This document shows positions 43,789-51,987 of a DNA stretch of 64,000 nt, in pieces. How positions within the stretch are numbered: the stretch's first letter is position 1; each line of letters starts with the position of its first letter. The notes below the pieces were generated by a model. It saw only the letters and a program-made list of their open reading frames with translations, was not told the DNA's origin and made no database searches. This stretch comes from Nonomuraea lactucae (lineage in GTDB: Bacteria > Actinomycetota > Actinomycetes > Streptosporangiales > Streptosporangiaceae). The stretch is taken from the NCBI RefSeq assembly GCF_003313395.1, contig NZ_QNFZ01000257.1, forward strand, positions 16,364 through 80,363, read 5' to 3'. Both the position numbers and the translations under genes were made by a program.

Positions 43789-44667
43789 TCAGGGCCAGCC
43801 GGCACCGGAAGCCGCCGTGAGGGTGTGGATCAGCCCCTTGCTCACGCCGCGGGCGAGGTCGGCCATGGTGGTATCGGCCGAACAGAGGAAGAGCGTGCGC
43901 CGGTCGTGCCCGCCGAGCGCGCAGGCCACGGCGAGTCGGCCGTCCGCGGACACGACGTCCGTCGTGGTCCCGTCGGCGCCGATCCGCCGGAATTCACCTC
44001 GCCGCAGCAGGGCGACCCACAGGGCGCCGGTCTCATCGAGACAGAGGCCGTCGGGCATGTCCGGCAGCTCGGCGAAGGTGCACCGTTCCACGAGATCGCC
44101 ATCAGCGGTGACGCGGAAGCGGGAGACTCGGTGGGCCGCCGTCTCAGCCACCCAGTACACGTGGCCGTCCGGGGAGACAGCCGCCCCATTGGGAAAGACC
44201 ACGTCACGGGTCACGACCCGGGTCCGGAATTCGCGCGTCCGGGGATCCTCCACAGCGAGAATCACCTGACCAGGCCGGGGCTCCTCACCGGCCATGAGGT
44301 TGAAACCGGTGTCGCCGACGAACGCCCGCCCGGTGCCGTCGACGACCATGTCGTTGAGGAAACCGCGGGCCACACGGCTCAGGTCCGCAACCAGAGCAAG
44401 CGCATCCCCGTCCCATGTCCACAGACACCGGTCGAGGGCGCTGGCGATCAGCAGACGGCCGTCGGGCAGGAAGCCCAGACCGGCAGGTCGGCCGGGAACA
44501 CCGACGACCGTGTGCACGGAGCCGTCGGCGGTCGTGCGCTTGACGGCATAGTCGTGCACGTCGGAGAACCACAGCACGCCGTCTCTCCACCGGGGCGATT
44601 CGGGGTAGACGATCTGTTCACTGAGCCGGAGCGGGGCCGGCGCGGGGACCGGCTGGGTGGCGCTCAC
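43789..44667 (-). CDS. SMP-30/gluconolactonase family protein
   Basis: 292-aa six-bladed beta-propeller lactonase. Glu in YPESPRW, Asn in VFPNGAAVSPDG and Asp in PDMPDGLCLDE are the expected metal ligands. It starts at GTG 44667 overlapping the stop of the receiver-domain gene. No signal peptide. It probably opens a sugar-type or hydroxy-acid lactone before or after the HisD-like oxidation. Followed by the HisD-like gene after a 69-bp gap. Confidence 0.85.
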   Translation of the reverse strand: MSATQPVPAPAPLRLSEQIVYPESPRWRDGVLWFSDVHDYAVKRTTADGSVHTVVGVPGRPAGLGFLPDGRLLIASALDRCLWTWDGDALALVADLSRVARGFLNDMVVDGTGRAFVGDTGFNLMAGEEPRPGQVILAVEDPRTREFRTRVVTRDVVFPNGAAVSPDGHVYWVAETAAHRVSRFRVTADGDLVERCTFAELPDMPDGLCLDETGALWVALLRRGEFRRIGADGTTTDVVSADGRLAVACALGGHDRRTLFLCSADTTMADLARGVSKGLIHTLTAASGAGWP

Positions 44668-45104
44668 GCCGGGTCCGCCTGGATCTCGCCGCGCGGGGCC
44701 GTCGGCACGCCTCGTCGGGCACCGGCAACGCTGCGGGCCGCCTCCAGGACCTGGTCAGGTCCACACCCTTTGTCGACGAAGGCGGCGGCTCCCGCCTTCA
44801 GGGCCAGAGCGCCGACCCGCTCCCTCGGGGTCAGCGCCAGCACCGCCACCTCGTACTGGCACAGGGCCGTGACCACAGTCAATCCTCTCGATACCTCATC
44901 AGCGGTGGACCACAGATCCACGATGCCGAGGTCCGGTGCGTGACGGGCGGCCTGCTCCACGGCCTCGGCAGGATCGGCGACCACCGCGACCAGCCGGAAA
45001 CCGGCTGCCGCGGACAACAGGTCCCTCATCGCCTCACGGACACGGACGTCGTCGACGACGAGCAGCGTGGTCACACTGCGGTCGGAGATCCGGGTAGTCC
45101 TCAC
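44664..45104 (-). CDS. Stand-alone receiver (REC) domain protein
   Basis: 146-aa response-regulator receiver domain without a DNA-binding output. The acidic pair is Asp18/Asp19 (VVDDVRV), the phosphoacceptor is probably Asp63 (LGIVDLWS), with Thr92 and Lys112 (FVDKG) in the expected places. After the receiver only about 25 residues of Pro/Arg-rich tail remain. As the first gene of an operon with lactonase, HisD-like and SDR genes it is unexpected; it could be the remnant of a LuxR-type regulator or a phosphate sink for the kinase at 39405. Confidence 0.75.
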   Translation of the reverse strand: MRTTRISDRSVTTLLVVDDVRVREAMRDLLSAAAGFRLVAVVADPAEAVEQAARHAPDLGIVDLWSTADEVSRGLTVVTALCQYEVAVLALTPRERVGALALKAGAAAFVDKGCGPDQVLEAARSVAGARRGVPTAPRGEIQADPA

Positions 45105-45334
45105 AGTTCCCCCCTGGACTCTTCAGCTCGGCGCCTCCTGGAGAAGGCGGCTCCAGTCAAGCCCGGGGCAGGCTCGGGGAGATCGTCTTACTGACGGCAA
45201 GTGGTCCGGCTGTTGGGGACACTGCCGGTCGGACATTTGTCGTGCGAGGTGCGGCTGGTTCGGCGGCTTCCGCGAGGCCGCCCCGGCACGGGCAGACCTT
45301 CGCTGAATCCGGTGAGATCGAGCCTGGGCATGCG
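45105..45334. other. Upstream region of the receiver-protein operon
   Basis: No gene supported. It should contain the promoter of the leftward operon. GGACATTTG at 45231-45239 is identical to the right half of the inverted repeat in front of the two-component system (39358-39366 region), hinting at shared control. Confidence 0.4.
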
Positions 45335-45391
45335 CAAGAAGCGGGCCGACCGCCGGACCTCCTCGGTTCACCGGCGTTCGCCCGCTTCTTG
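45335..45391 (-). terminator. Hairpin downstream of importer operon 2
   Basis: CAAGAAGCGGGC (45335-45346) pairs perfectly with GCCCGCTTCTTG (45380-45391); an inner CGCCGG/CCGGCG stem can form in the loop. It lies about 50 bp beyond the permease stop and separates the importer operon from the receiver-lactonase operon. Confidence 0.6.
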
Positions 45392-45444
45392 CCTGACAGT
45401 CGTGCTCCTGGCCCTGCCCTCCCTTTCGTCGGCCGTAGCCGGCG

Positions 45445-46512
45445 TCATGCCTCCTGTGACGACCGGCGGCGCCGCAGGAGACGGGCGATCGCCGAGGTAC
45501 GGCCCGTATCGCCCCGCCGTACGGCCATCCCGACGGCGAGCAACAGCGCCAGACCGTTGAAGAGGTCGGGAATCCACACCGGGGCCCCGGCCAGTTGCAG
45601 TCCCTTGACCCCGGTCGCCAGGACGTAGACGGCGATGACGGTGCCCCACACGTTGTAGCGGCCGCCGCGGAACTGCGTCGATCCCAGGAACGCCGCGGCG
45701 AACGCGGGAAGCAGATAGCCGGGGCCGATGCTCGGGTCCCCCGTGGCCAGACGGGAGGAGACCAGGGTGCCTGCGGCGGAGGCGATCAGCCCGCAGGCGA
45801 TCAGCGACAGCACGATCGTGGTGGAGGTGCGCACGCCGGCCAGGCGTGCGGCGTCCAGGTTCCCGCCGGTGGCGTAGACCCGGCGGCCGGCAGGGGTGCG
45901 TTCCAGGACGTACCAGACGGCCAGTGCCACGAGCACCAGGAAGTAGACGGGGTAGGTGATGCCGAACAACTGGCCCGTGGCGAGTTCCTGGTAGGCGGCT
46001 CCGAGGTCGAGGATCTGCTGGCCGTCGGAGATCCAAGTCGTGAGCGCCAGCAGCATCGAGGACACGCCCAGGGTCGCGATGAACGAGTCGATCCGGGCGC
46101 GCACGATCAACAGTCCGGTCGCCAGGCCGATGGCGGCGCCAGCGACCAGCGTGAGCGTGACGGTGGCGGGAATCGGCAGGTGCTGGGACAGCAGCCACGC
46201 CGACAGGATCGAACCGACGGCGACCTGGGACCCGATCGCCAGGTTGAAGACACCGGCGGACAGCGGGATGACCAGACTGACCGCGGTCAGTGCCGTGATG
46301 GCCTGGTCGTCCAGCATGGCCTTCCAGGTGTCCCCGTCGAGGAAGGTGCTCGGCACCCAGAGGGAGAACAGCAGGAACAGCGCGGCGAAGATGTAGATGG
46401 CGCTGATGCTGCGGAAGGACAGTGCCTCACGGAGCCGGTGCCGCGGGCGCGCACGTTCGTACGGGTGCTCGGTGAGCGTCTCGGTGTCATCGATCAAGGT
46501 CATGTGGCTCAT
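45445..46512 (-). CDS. ABC importer permease, RbsC type (system 2)
   Basis: 355-aa integral membrane protein with the same landmarks as the permease of system 1: FNLAIGSQVAVGS, FIATLGVSSML, a TPAGRRVYATGGNLDAA loop and VWIPDLFNGLALL near the end. ATG 46512 lies one base after the ATPase stop; ATG 46503 is an alternative. It is the last gene of an operon in the order binding protein, ATPase, permease. The two permeases are clear paralogues, so both importers probably take related ligands. Confidence 0.87.
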   Translation of the reverse strand: MSHMTLIDDTETLTEHPYERARPRHRLREALSFRSISAIYIFAALFLLFSLWVPSTFLDGDTWKAMLDDQAITALTAVSLVIPLSAGVFNLAIGSQVAVGSILSAWLLSQHLPIPATVTLTLVAGAAIGLATGLLIVRARIDSFIATLGVSSMLLALTTWISDGQQILDLGAAYQELATGQLFGITYPVYFLVLVALAVWYVLERTPAGRRVYATGGNLDAARLAGVRTSTTIVLSLIACGLIASAAGTLVSSRLATGDPSIGPGYLLPAFAAAFLGSTQFRGGRYNVWGTVIAVYVLATGVKGLQLAGAPVWIPDLFNGLALLLAVGMAVRRGDTGRTSAIARLLRRRRSSQEA

Positions 46513-46513
46513 C

Positions 46514-48052
46514 TCAATCAAGTGGGTGGCGGGGCGCGGACGTCGTGGAAAGCCCGAGGCTTTCGCTGATCAGGCGGGCCTCGCTGAGCTCGTGGCGACC
46601 GAGTTCGGCACTCACCCTGCCGTCGCGGAGGATGAGGACCCGGTCGCAGAGATCAAGGATTTCCCCCGTGTCCGTGGAGGACACGAGGACACCTGTGCCC
46701 GCCGCCCGGGCTTCGGCGATCAGCTCGTGAATCGCGGCCTTGGCGGCGATGTCGACGCCCTGGGTGGGCTCGTCCAGCAGCAGCACCGCGGGCGCCATGC
46801 GCAGCCATTTGGCCATCACGATCTTCTGCTGGTTGCCACCGGAGAACAGGCGCAGCGGCCGGTCCGGCTGCGGCGGACGCAGCGCGACGCGATCCGTCCA
46901 GGCCCTCGTCTCACCCCGTTCCGCGGCCCGGTCCAGGCGTCCGAACGCGCTGCGCAGCGGACGCAGCCAGGGAAGGGTCAGATTCTCCATCGCCGTCATG
47001 GTCATGACGGCGCCCTGCCGCAACCGGTCGGCGGGCACGTAGGCCAGTCCGTGCCGGATGCTGTGGGCGGGGTCGGCGGCTTTCAGGGCCCGTTCGGCCA
47101 CGGTCACCGAACCGGCGTGCCGGTCCATGGCGCCGAAGAGGGTGGCCGCCAGGTGCTCGCGCCCTGAGCCGAGCAGCCCGCAGACTCCGACGATCTCGCC
47201 CTCGTGGATGTCGAGGTCCACGCCGCGCAGGACGTCGGTGACCAGGCCACGGGCCCGCAGCGCGCGGCGGCCCCGCTCGTCGGCGTGTTCCATCCGGAAC
47301 TCGGCCAGCTCACTTCCCGCGATCAGGGCCACCAGCCTGTCGTGGTCGACCTCGCCCGCCGGGACATCGGCCACGAGCTTTCCGTCCCGGAGGGCGACGA
47401 CGCGGTCGGACAGCCCGAGTACCTCGTCGAGGCGGTGGGAGATGAAGACGACTGCCGCGCCTTCGGCGGCCACCCTGCGCACCGCGTCGAAGAGCAGATC
47501 GGCCTCGGCCGCGCCGAGTGCCGCCGTCGGCTCGTCGAGCACCAGCACGTTGCCCGTCGGTGACCAGTCGCTCATCGCGCGGGCGATGGCCGCGATGGTC
47601 CGCTCGGCCGCCGTGATCCGGGCAATGGGCTCCGTGACGTCGAAATCGCCGCCGAACCGCCGGATCATCCGTTCCGCGGCCTGGCGCTCCTCGCGTGCCT
47701 TGGCCGGCCGGAAGCCCCGCAGCCCGAGCGGACGGGCGATGTCCAGGTTCTCGATCGTCGACAGGCCGGGCACCAGGCCGAGGTCCTGGTGGATGAACCG
47801 TATGTCCCGGTGCTCGATCACGGCGCCCGGGTCGGGCGTATGGATGCCCGCCAGAACCTTGACCAGCGTGGACTTTCCCGAGCCGTTCTGTCCGACGACC
47901 GACACGACCTCACCGGCGTTCACCTCGAAGCCGACGCCGTCCAGGGCTTTGGTCCCGGCGAACGATTTCGACAGCCCGTGAACACGCAGCAGCGGACCCG
48001 CGGCGCCGGGCAGGTCGGCGGTACGGGGAACCTGAGAAGCGGAGTCACCCAT
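46514..48052 (-). CDS. ABC importer ATPase with two nucleotide-binding domains (system 2)
   Basis: 512-aa RbsA/MglA-type ATPase. Walker A GQNGSGKS is at 54-61 in domain 1, with Walker B LVLDEPTAAL and a degenerate signature (ITAAERTIAAI). Domain 2 has GLLGSGREH, LFSGGNQQK and LLLDEPTQGVD. Its start shares one base with the stop of the binding-protein gene (TGATG). Same architecture and the same kind of degenerate sites as system 1. Confidence 0.9.
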   Translation of the reverse strand: MGDSASQVPRTADLPGAAGPLLRVHGLSKSFAGTKALDGVGFEVNAGEVVSVVGQNGSGKSTLVKVLAGIHTPDPGAVIEHRDIRFIHQDLGLVPGLSTIENLDIARPLGLRGFRPAKAREERQAAERMIRRFGGDFDVTEPIARITAAERTIAAIARAMSDWSPTGNVLVLDEPTAALGAAEADLLFDAVRRVAAEGAAVVFISHRLDEVLGLSDRVVALRDGKLVADVPAGEVDHDRLVALIAGSELAEFRMEHADERGRRALRARGLVTDVLRGVDLDIHEGEIVGVCGLLGSGREHLAATLFGAMDRHAGSVTVAERALKAADPAHSIRHGLAYVPADRLRQGAVMTMTAMENLTLPWLRPLRSAFGRLDRAAERGETRAWTDRVALRPPQPDRPLRLFSGGNQQKIVMAKWLRMAPAVLLLDEPTQGVDIAAKAAIHELIAEARAAGTGVLVSSTDTGEILDLCDRVLILRDGRVSAELGRHELSEARLISESLGLSTTSAPRHPLD

Positions 48053-49242
48053 CAGCCGGCCGTTCTCGCCTTGGCCCAGAGCTGGGAGAAGCGCTGCACG
48101 AAGTCCGGGTACGCCGAGAAGCCCTTGCTCACGTCGGCGGGAAGGTCTTCCTTGGTGATCAGCTGCAGGGGCACCTCACCGGCCTTCTGCGCGTCGGTGA
48201 GGGGCTGGTCGGTGGCCAGGCGCACGGCCGCGTCGAGCTGAGTGAAGGCGAGAACACCCGCGTCCAGGCCGACCGCGGCGTCGATGCCGCCATTCTTCAT
48301 GTCCTGCAGGTTGGCCGGCACAGGTGCGGAGCCGGCGATCTTCATCTCGGTGATGCCCGCGCTGCGCAGCGCGGGCGGCAGCCCGGTAGCGGTCTCCAGG
48401 CTGCTGAAGAGGGCGATGTCGGTGTCCGGATGGGCCTGAAGATCGCTCACCACTCGGCTGGGCGCGGTGGTGCCGATCGCCGACAGGGGAATGTCGACGT
48501 AGCGCACCGTGCATCCCGGGCAGTTCTTCTTCAACTCTTCCGTGAACGCCTGCGTCGAGACCTTCGTGAAGTCGAGTTCCGGATTGCCGTACCAGACGAT
48601 GTTGGCGTCGCCGCCTCCGGTGACGATCGCCCAGTCGGCGAGGATCGTGCCCTGCCGCTCGTAGTTGATCGGACCGTTGATGGGCGCGTCGATGCCCTGC
48701 TCCGGGCCTCCCATCACGCCTGCCCCGACGATGGGGATGCCCGCTTGCTTGACCTTCTTGATACTCGCGCCGACCGAGCCGAGGTTGACCGCGGGAAGCA
48801 GCAGCGCTGCCGGGCCGTCGGCGGTGATCGAGGACAGGGCGGTCTGTACACCGTCGGCCGAGTGGCCGCCCTTGACGGTGTCGACCGGCGCTATGCCCAT
48901 GGTCTCGGTCCCCATGCCGTAGAGCTGGGCCAGCAGGGCGCAGAACGGGGAGGCGCACTGCATGAAGGAGATGCGCTGCCCGGCCGCCAGACCTCGGCTC
49001 AGCGGCTGATCGACGGGGAAGGACGTGGGCTTGGAGTAGGTCTCGACGACCTCTTTCGCCGCCGCCAGATTCGCATCGCCCTTCGATGCCTGGGAGCCGC
49101 TGGTGCCATCGCCGTCCGTGGCTGCACAGCTCGCCCCTGTCAGACAGATCGCGACAGCCATAGCCGCCAGGGTCCGAGTCTTCCAGGGGCGCGGGAAGAC
49201 TCTTGACACTCGGGGCATACGAGCATTGCTGGAGATGGACAT
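48052..49242 (-). CDS. ABC importer substrate-binding lipoprotein (system 2)
   Basis: 396-aa solute receptor. An Arg-rich n-region, hydrophobic stretch and lipobox TGASC give a lipid-anchored protein at about Cys39. The mature N-terminal strand carries QCASPFCAL with Cys96 and Cys101, the same CAxPxCAL pattern as in system 1 (Cys75/Cys80). ATG 49242 has AAGAGGC upstream; a longer extension is unsupported. First gene of the importer operon. The ligand is unknown, but the shared cysteine motif suggests the two receptors belong to one uncommon subfamily. Confidence 0.85.
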   Translation of the reverse strand: MSISSNARMPRVSRVFPRPWKTRTLAAMAVAICLTGASCAATDGDGTSGSQASKGDANLAAAKEVVETYSKPTSFPVDQPLSRGLAAGQRISFMQCASPFCALLAQLYGMGTETMGIAPVDTVKGGHSADGVQTALSSITADGPAALLLPAVNLGSVGASIKKVKQAGIPIVGAGVMGGPEQGIDAPINGPINYERQGTILADWAIVTGGGDANIVWYGNPELDFTKVSTQAFTEELKKNCPGCTVRYVDIPLSAIGTTAPSRVVSDLQAHPDTDIALFSSLETATGLPPALRSAGITEMKIAGSAPVPANLQDMKNGGIDAAVGLDAGVLAFTQLDAAVRLATDQPLTDAQKAGEVPLQLITKEDLPADVSKGFSAYPDFVQRFSQLWAKARTAG

Positions 49243-49479
49243 GAGTGCCTCTTCTCGCCGGTGGCTACGGTCCGCGGCGGGAACAGCCGCCGATGCTCCA
49301 AGCAAGCCGTCCGGAGCCGCCGGCCGCGTCGTCGTCCCTGCCGACGGGGTGTACGGTCAGCTTGGCTGCACCGGCGAGCCACGGCATCGTCCACTCGACG
49401 CGCCTGAAACGGCTGTTTCGGTCAAAGGACCCGCAATACCCGGCAGAACGCACTACGACATTGGTCGCATCGGGAAGCA

Positions 49480-49812
49480 GCCACCACCGAGGCGGGCGCA
49501 CCGGACACGCCCACGCCGCAGCACATCCGCAGCCGAGTCTCGGGGAGCTCCCGCGCGGCGGTCCACAGCGTGACTGTGCTGTCGGCCGCTCCCGAGGGGG
49601 GCGGGACCGAGCCGTTCGCGGTGGCGAGGACGCGCCCGTCCGGGCTGAATGCGCCCGCCCGCGCCGGCCAGGGAGCGGCCGTCTGAGCTCAAGGCGACGT
49701 CGTTGACCCACGTGCCGTGGCGGCGAGGGTGGCGCGCGTGATGTCCTCCAGGATGATCGTCCCGTCCTCGCCGGCTGCGGCGAGCGTGGGGCCGCTCACT
49801 GACCGCCTATGA
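49480..49812 (-). pseudogene. Decayed WD40-repeat gene fragment
   Basis: Three successive leftward frames together spell WD40 blades: TLAAAGEDGTIILEDITRAT, then TWVNDVALSSDGRSLAGAG, then FSPDGRVLATANG and STVTLWTAARELPETRL. Each blade is in a different frame and there is no start codon, so this is a frameshifted relic of the C-terminal part of a WD40 protein. The rest of the 598-bp gap between the importer operon and the MarR gene shows nothing else I can support. Confidence 0.6.
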
Positions 49813-49840
49813 CCACTAACCCGACTTAGGACTTGCTCAT

Positions 49841-50269
49841 CTAGGACTCTGTCATCAGGTAGAGCAGGTCGCGGAGGGTGCGGCGCTGAGGTTCGGTGAG
49901 CGCGGCGAGCGGGTCGCTGGCGAACCGGAGGTGGCTGCGCAGCTCCGTGGCGACGGACTTCCCGGCGTCGGTCGTGGCGATGAGCTTGATGCGCCGGTCG
50001 CTGGGGTCGGCCTGCCGTTCGACGAGTCCACGCGCCTGGAGCCGGTCGACGATGCCCGTGATGTTGGACGGTTCGGCACCCACGCGTTCGGCGACGCGCC
50101 GCATCGGCAGCGCCTCGTCGAGGGCGAGCAGCGCCTTGGCCTGCTGCGGCGTGAGCCCGTGCTGTGCGGCCGCCGCCTCGTACTCGCGTATGTAGCGGTC
50201 TGTGATGCGCCCGAACAGGGCCACCACCTCGGCAGAGAGCGCGTCCTGGGTTGCCATGGCAACCATCAT
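49841..50269 (-). CDS. MarR family regulator
   Basis: 142-aa winged-helix repressor. The recognition region is MRRVAERVGAEPSNITGIVDRLQARGLVERQADPSDRR, whose DxR wing is diagnostic of MarR proteins. Three ATG codons (50269, 50266, 50257) are possible starts. It is divergent from an aldo/keto reductase; an 8-5-8 inverted repeat lies between them. Typical arrangement for a repressor released by a phenolic or oxidative signal. Confidence 0.9.
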   Translation of the reverse strand: MMVAMATQDALSAEVVALFGRITDRYIREYEAAAAQHGLTPQQAKALLALDEALPMRRVAERVGAEPSNITGIVDRLQARGLVERQADPSDRRIKLIATTDAGKSVATELRSHLRFASDPLAALTEPQRRTLRDLLYLMTES

Positions 50270-50289
50270 AGGCGATATTGGTAGCGATG

Positions 50290-50310
50290 ACTATCATTGA
50301 CTATGATAGT
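50290..50310. promoter_or_regulatory. MarR operator: inverted repeat ACTATCAT-N5-ATGATAGT
   Basis: Perfect 8-bp arms (50290-50297 and 50303-50310) in the AT-rich divergent region between MarR and aldo/keto reductase genes. Size and symmetry fit a MarR dimer site. Because it covers codons that could extend the reductase upstream, it also argues for the later start at 50360. Confidence 0.75.
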
Positions 50311-50359
50311 TCTACTGTATAAGTTCTTTTCGATGACACCTTCAAGCAAGGAGTTCGGC

Positions 50360-51343
50360 ATGAAGCAGCGCACGCTCGGCACGAGCGGTCCGTCAGTCTC
50401 GGCCCTGGGGCTCGGCCTCATGGGCATGTCCGAGTTCTACGGCGCCACGGACGATGAGCGGTCCATCGCGACGATCCACCGCGCTCTCGATCTGGGCGTG
50501 AACTTCCTCGACACCGCGGACGTCTATGGCGGCGGCCACAACGAGCAGCTTCTGGGCCGCGCGCTGGCCGGCCGGCGCCGCGACGAGGCCGTCGTGGCCA
50601 CCAAGTTCGGCGCCCGGCGGCAGGGCAACGTCGCGACGGTGGACTCGACGCCGGAGTACGCCCGGCAGGCGGTTGACGCGTCCTTGGCCCGGCTCGGAAT
50701 CGACCACATCGACGTGTACTACCTGCACCGGCGTGATCCGGAGGTGCCGATCGAAGACACCGTCGGGGCGCTCGCCGACCTGGTCGCCCAGGGGAAGATC
50801 CGGCACATCGGGCTGTCGGAGGTCAGCGCCGACACGCTACGGCGGGCCCACGCCGTGCATCCGATAGCCGCGCTGCAGAGCGAGTACTCGCTGTGGGAGC
50901 GCGGGCTGGAGGCCGAGGTGCTGCCCGCCGCACGCGAGCTCGGCGTCGCCGTGGTGCCGTACTCGCCGGTCGGCCGCGGCTTCCTGACCGGCACGGTGAC
51001 GGATCTCAATGCTCTCGCTCCGGACGACTACCGCCGCGTCGACCCGCGCTTCCAAGGCGACAACCTGGCGCGGAACCTCGCGCTGGCGGAGCGGGTCAAG
51101 GCGCTGGCCGAGCAGGTCGGCGTCACCCCCACGCAGCTCGCGCTCGCGTGGCTGCTGCACCAGGGCCCGGACGTGATCCCGATTCCCGGCACGAAGCGCA
51201 TCAGCTACCTGGAACAGAACGCCGCAGCCGCCGACGTGAATCTCGATGCCGACACCCTGATCGCCTTGGACGCGGCGGTCCCGCGGGGCGCGGCGGCCGG
51301 TGACCGCTACCCCGAGCAACTGATGTCCCGCCTCAACGGTTAA
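50360..51343 (+). CDS. Aldo/keto reductase
   Basis: 327-aa NADPH-dependent (beta/alpha)8 reductase of the AKR13-like type. The catalytic tetrad is visible as Asp51 and Tyr56 (DTADVYG), Lys82 (ATKFG) and His in YYLHRRDP. The NADP-binding [15 protein letters not shown] is at the C-terminus. ATG 50360 has AAGGAG 8 nt upstream and is chosen over an ATG at 50297 that lies in the operator. Probably detoxifies or recycles aldehydes and ketones under MarR control. Confidence 0.91.
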   Translation: MKQRTLGTSGPSVSALGLGLMGMSEFYGATDDERSIATIHRALDLGVNFLDTADVYGGGHNEQLLGRALAGRRRDEAVVATKFGARRQGNVATVDSTPEYARQAVDASLARLGIDHIDVYYLHRRDPEVPIEDTVGALADLVAQGKIRHIGLSEVSADTLRRAHAVHPIAALQSEYSLWERGLEAEVLPAARELGVAVVPYSPVGRGFLTGTVTDLNALAPDDYRRVDPRFQGDNLARNLALAERVKALAEQVGVTPTQLALAWLLHQGPDVIPIPGTKRISYLEQNAAAADVNLDADTLIALDAAVPRGAAAGDRYPEQLMSRLNG

Positions 51344-51542
51344 GCCATGTCTCTTCGTCCGCGACCCTATGCGGGCCGGGCCAGAACACGGCGGAAAACG
51401 GCTCGACCGGCCTCATCTGCTCATCCACGATCAGCGGCAGACCGCACGGCAACGCCCGCTGTTCCAGAACCGCTGTCGTGGCGAGGCCGTCGGGCTGAGG
51501 CCATGAAGCCGCCGGCTTCCGGCTCATGCAAACGTTCTCCAT
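51333..51542 (-). pseudogene. Fragment resembling the N-terminus of a phage-type integrase
   Basis: A 69-codon leftward frame ends in PCGLPLIVDEQMRPVEPFSA..., which resembles the N-terminal segment of actinobacterial tyrosine recombinases (GLPFLxDDDMRPVEP). The rest of the gene, including the catalytic domain, is missing. It overlaps the last bases of the aldo/keto reductase gene. Similarity is judged by eye only. Confidence 0.4.
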
Positions 51543-51987
51543 TTCTCCCGCCGAGACAACTCCAACCCTGCGGAGTAGCCGTCATCCATGATCGATGGGA
51601 TTCTCCCGGCGATGTCGATCTCTATGGGCCTACCCGCAACGACTTGAGCGCGTTGTCATCCCTGATCCGACACGATGGTCCAGCGGCGGGCGAGCACACC
51701 GGCCCGGGACCGCCGTCGGGCGTGCGATCAGATCGACCCGGCGATCCCGGAGGCTCGCAGGTCGCAGCACCGCAGGGTGCGGCTGCCGGAAAGTAGGGGC
51801 CGATGGCAGCCCGACGGCGCTCGCCCTCAAGGGGTGACCGGGTAGCGTTGCTTTATCGCGGTGATATTCAGCGCTGGAGTCACGTCTTCGGTATGGTGAT
51901 CTCGTCTTCCCAGGTCTCACCTGGCTAGACGCGCGGTGCGGGGTATCTGGACCGTTCATCGGCTCCGGACTGTCCTGCGAGACCTCG
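51543..51987. other. Intergenic stretch without a supported gene
   Basis: 445 bp between the integrase fragment and the BtpA/SgcQ gene. Open frames here lack ribosome sites and recognisable motifs. The final 150 bp are less GC-rich (around 51840-51920) and probably hold the promoter of the BtpA/SgcQ gene. Confidence 0.4.

Noticed and set aside
42307-44943. 878-codon rightward open frame
   Set aside because: Runs antisense through four well-supported leftward genes (SDR, HisD-like, SMP-30, receiver) and has no family motifs.
49406-49419. GAAAC-GGCT-GTTTC repeat upstream of importer operon 2
   Set aside because: Arms of only five bases with no second copy or nearby LacI-type regulator; could be chance.
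50297-50359. Upstream start for the aldo/keto reductase at 50297
   Set aside because: It would place codons inside the MarR operator; ATG 50360 has AAGGAG and the family N-terminus MKQRTLG.
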